Below the pieces are notes generated by a model. It searched no databases and was not told the origin of the DNA. It saw only the letters and a list, made by a program, of their open reading frames with translations. A DNA stretch of 26,790 nucleotides from Glomus cerebriforme (taxonomy: Eukaryota > Glomeromycota > Glomeromycetes > Glomerales > Glomeraceae), in contig QKYT01000166.1 of the NCBI GenBank assembly GCA_003550305.1, positions 85,185 to 111,974 of the forward strand, in the 5' to 3' direction. The position numbers and the translations under genes are program-made. Position 1 is the stretch's first letter; the number at the start of each line of letters is the position of its first letter. Positions 20,182 through 26,790 of the stretch are shown here, in pieces.

Positions 20182-23100
20182 ATGGTTGGTTATGTACATC
20201 AATTGATATAATATAGAAGGTTATAAACCCAAAAACTTTTCATGCGATGCGTTTTAACAGTCAAAGATTCAGTATTGCACCAGAGAAATATGCTGTGCAA
20301 ACATAAACGTTTTTTTTTTCTTGGTATTTACAACTTATTATTGTTCATGTTAACATTTTATTTTTATTCAATTATTGGCAGTTGATCTAATTTTCGCCCA
20401 ACAAATAGGCTGTATCCTTTACATTTTATTCATTATAACGATCACTCGCGTTACGGCTATTACTAGTGATGGACTATCACAAGATACTGCGACTCCGACA
20501 CAATCAGTAATAATAACGGAGAATTCAGACGGTTTATATAAGCTGGAAGAAAAACTTAGTGGTAAGTACAGGCAAAAGGTTGCATTTTAAACGTAAAAGA
20601 CAACTATAATTTACCATTATATTGTATATAGCTGATGAAATATATCAAAATGCGTTAAAAATACTTCGAAGTCTGAAACCATCACAAAAAAAGCGATTTG
20701 AATTTGATGAAGCGGACCCAAGTCTCCTACTCCTTTCATATCGGCTTTTGGCAAAGTTTGTCTTCTCCATTTTCGGATTACGTTCTCCAATCGTAGATAA
20801 TTCTGAAATAGGAAAGCAAGTTATTGCCGAATATAAACAACCAAGATTAATTAGGGCAGTTGAAATGTTAGAGCAAGCCGCTTTCGATTATAATCATAAT
20901 GGCGCATTATTTACCCTTGGAGAATTAAATTTTGTAAGTAATTATGAAGGCGTGTTATTGTCTTATTGACGTTAATATATTTTTAATGATTCTATTGTGT
21001 TAATTGACACTTTTAGCACGCAATGTATACTCATCCTCGTAATTTAACGGCTGCTCTCCATTATTATCGTGAATTGGCAAATCGGTCTGGAAATGCAACA
21101 GCACAACAAATGATTGGATTTATATACGCGACAGGTATAGGAAATGTCGTTCAAAGAGATCAGGGAAAGGTTAGTAATATTTTTTATAATATAATTAATA
21201 CATATTTCCCCAAAAAAGGTTAATTAAATAAATTAATTTAGGCTTTATTATACCATACTTTTGCTGCGCTTGGTCGTGATACTGCTGCGGAAATGACTCT
21301 TGGGTATCGTCACCTCATGGGTATTGGAGTACCACGTAGTTGTGAAGATTCAGTTTTCTATTACAAACGTGTAGCAGATAAAGGTAGCTTATTATATTCA
21401 ATTTTTCACATTATATCAAATAAAGAATTCTAATCATATGGTTTTTTTTAGCAATCAATTATTATAAATCTGGTCCACCAGGTGGCCGTCAGCTTCCTCC
21501 ACCTCCTTTCAAAAGCAGATTATACGATGAGGATGGTGGAGTGTACGGGTATGGAGCTAGTGGGGGACCTGGTCATGCGAAACATGGCGACCAAGCTGTT
21601 TTGGATGATATATTAGAGTTTTATCATTATTCGGCCGAAAATGGGGATGTAACAGCTCAGGTGAGGTGTTTAATACAATATAATTATCATACACTATAAT
21701 GGTATATCTGATTCTTTTACTTCCGCTATAGCTAGGTTTAGGGCAATTGTATTATCAGGGAACTCGTAATATTCATCAGAATTTCCAACTTGCATATAAA
21801 TTTCTCAAGAATGTTGCTAATAAATACTGGGTATTAGAGAATTCCCTCGATGATCCACCCAATTTGACCCCTAAACAAAGAGTTGCCGCTGGACAAGCGG
21901 CTGGAATTTTAGGAAGAATGTATTTGCGTGGTGAAGGAGTTGAACAAAATAATAAAACAGCTCTAAAATGGTTTATAAGAGGTGTTCGACTGGTTTGTTG
22001 ACATTTAAATTTGTCTGTTTTCAGGTTTCACGTATTGTTACTAATCAATTAATTGGTTACTATTAAATAACTCTTAAATATAGGATGATCCAGCCGCTTG
22101 GAATGGACTTGGTATTATGTATATGGAAGGTATTGAAGTGGAAAAGGTAAATAAAAGTTCCCCTATTAAGTTCGTATAATATGACTTTTTACTTAACTTA
22201 ATTAAATAAATAGAATTACGAACAAGCCATGCGTTTATTCAAAAATGCGGCAGAAAAAGAATATACTGAAGCACAAGTGAATTTGGGGTTATACTATTGT
22301 AGGTTTGAGTTATTGATTACTGTTTATTATATTTATCATTATTTCATGAATAAACTTATTGTTTTATATTAGATAAGAAAGGTAAAATTGAATCCGCTCT
22401 TGAATTTTTCCGATTGGCCGCAGAACAGAAACATATACTGGCTCATTATTACTTGGCTGAAATATATAGCGAAAGATTAGAAGATGATCGATTTTGTGTA
22501 GCAGCAACAGTATGTAACAGTACATGTTATCTCTCACGCATTTAACGTTTACAACTTACTAATTATACGAATTGTAATTACAGTACTATAAAATTGTGGC
22601 AGAACGAGGCGATTGGTTACATTCTACATTTCGAGTAGCATATACATCATATCATACAGGTGACAGAGATAGTGCATTAATAAATTATTTACTAGCTGCA
22701 GAAAGAGGTTATGAATTGGGTCAAGCAAATTCCGCATGGTTATTGGATCAAGGTATTTTATTATTCTAGCTATTTTTTATTTGAAAATAATCAATTAACA
22801 TTTGCTTTATATTTTGTTTTTAGATAAATCACGATGGCATCCACCACACTTAATACCAAAGTTAGATCCGTTTCGTGAGAAATTAGCATTAATTTATTGG
22901 ACACGATCAGCCAATCAAGGAAATGTTGATTCACGTGTAAAAATGGGAGATTATTATTTCAAGGGATTTGGCACAGAAATCAATTATGAGAAGGCCGCTG
23001 CTTGTTATCAAGTAGCCGCGGAAGCGGAGTTAAGTGCGATGGCTATGTGGAACCTTGGTTGGATGCATGAAAATGGAATAGGAGTAGCTAGAGTTTGTAT

Positions 23101-23728
23101 CATGTTATTATTTAGTTTGTTTAATGTTTGTTTTTTTTGAGTATTTATTTATTTATTTATTTTATAGGATTTTCATCTCGCTAAAAGATGGTACGATCAG
23201 TCTTTATCAACGAATCCTGATGCATATCTACCAGTAACGTTATCTTTAATTAAATTATATGTAAAAAGTTTTTGGAATTTTATTACAGGAAGTGAAATTT
23301 CAGGGGATGATTCAGATGAATCATCCAAACTATTATGGTATGATTCAGGATTCTTTACTGAAAGGGAAGAAGTTGATGATTCAGTAGCGGCTAAAGAATC
23401 CAATGAGCGAGAATGGGATACAGTGGGCCCGGATGAACAATTAATTAAGAGTTATCATGCTCGTAAAAGAGGCGTTGATGATTTGACCGAATCTACGGAT
23501 ATTATAGATGATGAATATGATGATGATGAATATGGGCGTGAAGATTTAATGGAAAATTTAATGATATTAGTAACGTGTCTTTTAGTTGGTTGGTTAGTAT
23601 ATTTAAGACAATTAAGATATAATCAAGCAGGAAACAATCGCGCAGGAGGGGGAGGAGTTGATGGTGGTGGTGATGGTGGTGATGGTGATGGCGGTGGTGG
23701 TGGTGGTGGTGGTGGTGCTCGTGCATGA
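20182..23728 (+). CDS. HRD3: HRD3/SEL1L-like ERAD adaptor with Sel1 repeats
   Basis: ER-membrane partner of the HRD1 ubiquitin ligase that recognises misfolded proteins for ERAD. Coding from 20382 is firm: 20382-20561, 20632-20933, 21017-21169, 21242-21383, 21452-21660, 21732-21992, 22084-22146, 22214-22298, 22373-22509, 22584-22752, 22824-23092, 23168-23728, all phases matching. The N-terminus has a hydrophobic signal segment (CILYILFIITITRVTA). Sel1-like repeats follow in blocks, for example MIGFIYATGIG, LGRMYLRGEGVEQ, LGIMYMEGIEVEK and LGWMHENGIGVA. The family segment WHPPHLIPKLDPFREKLAL is clear. Near the end is a transmembrane segment, LMILVTCLLVGWLVYL, then a Gly/Asp tail encoded by a GGT/GAT microsatellite. 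The start is unresolved: no in-frame ATG lies in the first firm exon. A 7-nt exon (20182-20188, ATGGTTG) spliced to 20382 fits the phase and would give 845 aa. Confidence 0.88.
23645..23722 (+). repeat. GGT/GAT microsatellite encoding a Gly-rich tail
   Basis: Repeated GGT, GGC and GAT codons give a Gly/Asp run followed by a pure Gly run before the last ARA residues of the HRD3 protein. Slippage-prone, so tail length probably varies. Confidence 0.7.
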
Positions 23729-24181
23729 TGAAGGATATTGATAATGGAGTAATACTTCAAGTTAAAATAACATAAAATTAAGTAACTTACTAATTAATTT
23801 TGCGTTTTGTTACATACATACATGCATACATATATATATAAATCAAAATCTTTATTAAAATAGTTTATGTAATCGTAGTCATTATAATCAAATGGTCAAT
23901 TCCTGATAATAATGTCTGGGAAAGGAAAAAACTTTATTTAACTAGAATTTTTAATTCATCTGCTAACCTTACAGTACAAATAGTTTAGACTATACAACAT
24001 AATAAAATAGTTTTCAAATTGACATAATCCTTCGAGTTTCTGACAATGATTAAAGTCACGTGAAATTTTCTGGAAACTGATTTGTTCGCCACCTGCACAG
24101 ATTACATAGATTATAGATAACGCGTCATGATAGATTATTAGATTCTGTTCTTCCGTAAGAAAGAAATAAAGCCTTTAGAAA
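23729..24181. other. Intergenic region upstream of the nucleotidase gene
   Basis: Holds a short CATA/TA repeat (about 23813-23840), the octamer TCACGTGA at 24056-24063 and an ACGCGT near 24120. No gene seen. Confidence 0.4.
24056..24063. promoter_or_regulatory. TCACGTGA palindrome upstream of the nucleotidase gene
   Basis: 8-bp palindromic E-box about 120 bp before the ATG at 24182, matching the one at 14996-15003. A bHLH target is inferred. Confidence 0.35.
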
Positions 24182-25315
24182 ATGCCACCGTCTTCAAATA
24201 TACGTCAACTTTTGGATTCCATTCAAAAAATTGCTAAAGTACACAATACCGAAGTTACAGCAAAGAAAATAGACAAAATACTAAAAGAAGGATTCGGCAA
24301 TTTACACGTAATTTGTGGTAAATTATTTCAGTGACAAATTTTTTTCAACATAAGAATTTTTCAGAATAAGAATAACAATTAATTTTTTAAAAGATTTCGA
24401 TGGAACTATAACAAAATATTATAAAAATAAGGATAAAAAAGAGCGTAGCCCTAGTTCTCATGTTATATTGTCATTAAGTTCACGATTAACCAGTGAAGTT
24501 TGTAATGATTTCATTTTTTTTGATTTAAATTTTCAATCCAATTTTNTACTNATTTTTTTTTTTTTAAAAAAAAAAAAAAAAATAGTTTAAAGAAAAAACA
24601 CAAGCGTTATGTGACAAATATTATCCGATTGAAGTTGATAATAGTTTAACACTAGAACAAAAAATACCATATATGGTTGAGTGGTGGGAACAAGCTCACG
24701 AACTAATAATTAATCAGAATATCAAAAAAGATGATTTTGCTGCTATAGTATCTGAAACTCCTATGAATATAAGAGAAGGTTTAAAAGAATTGATCGATAA
24801 ATGTAAAGAAAAAAACGTACCATTTCTAATATTTTCCGCCGGACTTAGGAGTAATTACATAATTTTATAATTTTGTTTTATTTATTTGACAAATTCACTA
24901 ATAAATTTGAATTCCTTTAGATGTGATTGAGGAAGCTTTAACTAAAGAGAATCTTTATCATAAAGAGAACATGCATATTGTATCCAATAAAATGGATTTT
25001 AATCCAGAAACAGGAATATGTGATAAATTTGTAGCACCGTTGATTCACGTATTTAACAAATCTGAAATTACGATTAAAGATTCACCTTATCATCAAACAA
25101 TTGAAGATAGAAGAAATGTTATTTTACTTGGTGATTCTGTTGGAGATTTACAAATGTCCAGAGGAATTGAACATGATATTTGTTTAAATATTGGGTTTTT
25201 AAATTATATTGATGATGACTTATTAAATTCTTACTTAAAAATATTTGATATAGTAGTACTTGATGATGGTCCTATGGATGTTGTTAATATGATTTTGCAA
25301 ACTATTGAACATTAA
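24182..25315 (+). CDS. Cytosolic pyrimidine 5'-nucleotidase (NT5C3/UMPH-1 family)
   Basis: HAD-superfamily phosphatase that dephosphorylates pyrimidine (and in some members 7-methylguanosine) nucleoside monophosphates. Exons: 24182-24317, 24394-24497, 24586-24850, 24921-25315; 900 nt, 299 aa, close to the family length. HAD motif I is DFDGT (46-50) with nucleophile Asp46 and acid Asp48. Motif II is FSAG (Ser164). Motif IV is GDSVGD (239-244). Family segments include MVEWWEQAHELI, SNKMDFNP and HVFNKSE. The motif II loop reads SAGLRNVIEE, where animal enzymes, as I recall, have a Gly-Asp pair before VIEE/VLEE; the exon 3-4 splice falls there. Two ambiguous bases (24546, 24551) lie in intron 2 beside a T-run/A-run. 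The start is the first in-frame ATG after the upstream elements. Convergent with RPL11. Confidence 0.92.
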
Positions 25316-25493
25316 TTCACCAATTACACAGTAATTTTTTTTTTACTTTCGTTTAAATAATAAATCACAATTTTTGAACATTAATTATTATTTATTTATT
25401 TGAAAAAATTTTCTCACATATTCCATAATTTTTTTTTTTTTTATTAAAGAAATCATAAAGAAAATCCCAGTCTGTTGTCACTTAAGTAAAAAA

Positions 25494-25520
25494 ATATATA
25501 TATATTATATATATATATGG
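25494..25520. repeat. TA microsatellite
   Basis: Alternating TA dinucleotides with one register break, in the short convergent gap between the nucleotidase and RPL11 genes. Confidence 0.7.
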
Positions 25521-25548
25521 GATAAAAAAATTTTATCTATAAAAGATC

Positions 25549-26277
25549 TTAGCGATTAAGAACAATACCATCGAACTAAAAAAAAAGAAAGGGTTTTTTT
25601 AATGATAAACATTATAAACAACATAAACTTTTTTTTTAAAAAAAAATTCGAATACTCACCCTTTGCTTGAACCATTTAATGGTTTCTTCTTTGCCAACAC
25701 GATGATTGGAACCAACCTTCTTTTGAGATCTCCTTCTTCTAGAAACTCTAGCACCAGGTCTGCCCAATACCACATAAAAATCCATACCATAAATACCAAT
25801 AGAAGGATCATATTTTATACCCAAATCAATATGTTCTTGAATACCAAAACCAAAATTTCCAGTTGCCGAAAAATTACTCTTTTTTAATTCATATTCTTTA
25901 ACTTTTAAACCACGTTCTAAAATTTCTTCAGCTTTTGGTCCACGTACTGTAACATGTACGGCAATTTTTTCATTACGTCTAATACCAAAAGAACGAACTG
26001 TATAACGTGCTTTTGATTGTACTGGAGTTTGACCTGTAAGTTGTTCAAGTACTTTTGCTGCTCTTGTCAAACGATCCCCTGATTCTCCTACACAAATGTT
26101 TAAAACCAATTTTTCAATGCTTAACTCCCTCATGGGATTAGCAGCTGGTGCTTTTTCATTGGATTTATTGGCAGACTAATTAAAGAAAAAAAAAAAAAAA
26201 AATTTTTTTTTTTTTATCACATTCAATTTTTTAATACAAAATAATATATTTTTTTTCATCAATTAAAATCTTACCAT
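25549..26277 (-). CDS. RPL11: 60S ribosomal protein L11 (uL5)
   Basis: Large-subunit protein of the central protuberance that contacts 5S rRNA. Exons in transcript order: 26277-26275 (the ATG alone), 26175-25660, 25575-25549; 546 nt, 181 aa, against about 174 in yeast. The protein begins [19 protein letters not shown] and continues with [77 protein letters not shown] and [19 protein letters not shown]. It ends FDGIVLNR. An internal ATG at 26133 would also give an open frame, but it would drop the usual N-terminus. The acceptor at 26176-26177 followed by Ser-Ala supports the spliced start. Split start codons or very short first exons are common in fungal ribosomal protein genes. Confidence 0.94.
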
Positions 26278-26790
26278 GATGGATGAATGTAGTTTTAAAA
26301 CCCGAAAGTTATAATATCCTTTCGAATATATGAATTAAAAGAGGAAGAAAAAAAAATCTAAAAATTTTTTTTTAATCTAATTTTATGTAACATAAGTGAT
26401 AAGCCACTCGTGATTCACATGAAATCTTTAATTCTGACCAAAATTATTGATAATTGGGCCTAGAAATAAACCAACTAAATAAGCCAAAAAATAAGCCAAA
26501 ATATACCACCAAATAAACCAAAAAATTCAAAAAGGTCATGTGAAAAATTTCATGGAATTTGTATTTCCTCACTGACACTCTCTCACATTGAAAAAAAAAA
26601 TAAAGTTTTCCCGCCAAAAAAAAAAAAATAATAATAATAATAAATAATTTTTACTAAACTTACAAAAGGCACAATAATCATCATAAAAATAATCAAAATA
26701 TTGTTTGTATTGGATTAATAATAAAAAAATCTTTCGTTCAAGGATTTTCCGAAATTATTTATTATTATTGACGTAAATATGATATGATTG
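26278..26790. other. Upstream region of RPL11 with degenerate short repeats
   Basis: Holds degenerate repeats of AAATAARCCAA (about 26464-26528) and an AAT microsatellite (about 26628-26648). A TAGGCCCAATT (minus strand, about 26464-26454) could be a ribosomal-protein promoter element, though this is not established. No gene seen to the right edge. Confidence 0.4.

Noticed and set aside
23502..23726. Minus-strand His-rich frame
   Set aside because: Antisense of the GGT/GAT microsatellite in the HRD3 tail.
26464..26528. Possible telomere-like repeat (AAATAARCCAA)
   Set aside because: Units are irregular and do not match the TTAGGG-type repeat; better seen as low-complexity promoter DNA.

Overview
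The window is nuclear DNA of a filamentous, early-diverging fungus. The genes are very AT-rich and densely interrupted by short AT-rich introns (GT...AG, with CTAAT-like branch sites). They include fungal-type cytochrome P450s, an HRD3/SEL1L homologue and an MCM8. A Glomeromycotina (Rhizophagus-like) genome fits best; this is inference from composition and gene style, not a database match. I rebuilt splice models by hand. For seven genes the exon lengths close perfectly in frame from ATG to stop; for the HRD3 gene only the first few codons are uncertain.

Layout: (1) 1-607, minus, a decayed protein-coding remnant running off the left edge. (2) 1571-3496, plus, cytochrome P450 A (6 exons, 505 aa). 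(3) 3758-6885, plus, MCM8 helicase-family protein (17 exons, 677 aa) whose ATPase motifs are substituted. (4) 7238-9706, plus, adenylate kinase with a mitochondrial-type leader and an unrecognised C-terminal region (12 exons, 532 aa). (5) 9968-11524, minus, pseudogene of a 4-coumarate-CoA-ligase-like acyl-CoA synthetase. (6) 11733-13654, minus, cytochrome P450 B, a paralogue of A (6 exons, 496 aa). (7) 15148-18220, plus, a 992-aa C2H2 zinc-finger protein with a 159-bp tandem repeat. (8) 18742-19794, minus, proteasome subunit beta-1 (4 exons, 220 aa). (9) about 20182-23728, plus, HRD3/SEL1L-like ERAD protein. (10) 24182-25315, plus, cytosolic pyrimidine 5'-nucleotidase (4 exons, 299 aa). (11) 25549-26277, minus, ribosomal protein uL5/RPL11 (3 exons, 181 aa).

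How the genes relate: the two P450 paralogues, in opposite orientation, share a rare upstream inverted repeat, CGGA-N3-TCCG. I found it four times in the window, only in the two P450 upstream regions. A dead acyl-CoA ligase lies next to P450 B. The proteasome beta-1 gene and the HRD3 gene diverge from one short intergenic region, which puts an ERAD adaptor and a proteasome catalytic subunit on a possible shared promoter. The remaining genes are housekeeping.

Most notable: an MCM8 whose reading frame is intact through 17 exons although the Walker A, Walker B and arginine-finger residues are replaced, and the clustered CGGA-N3-TCCG sites. I found no CRISPR array, tRNA, rRNA or intact transposon.
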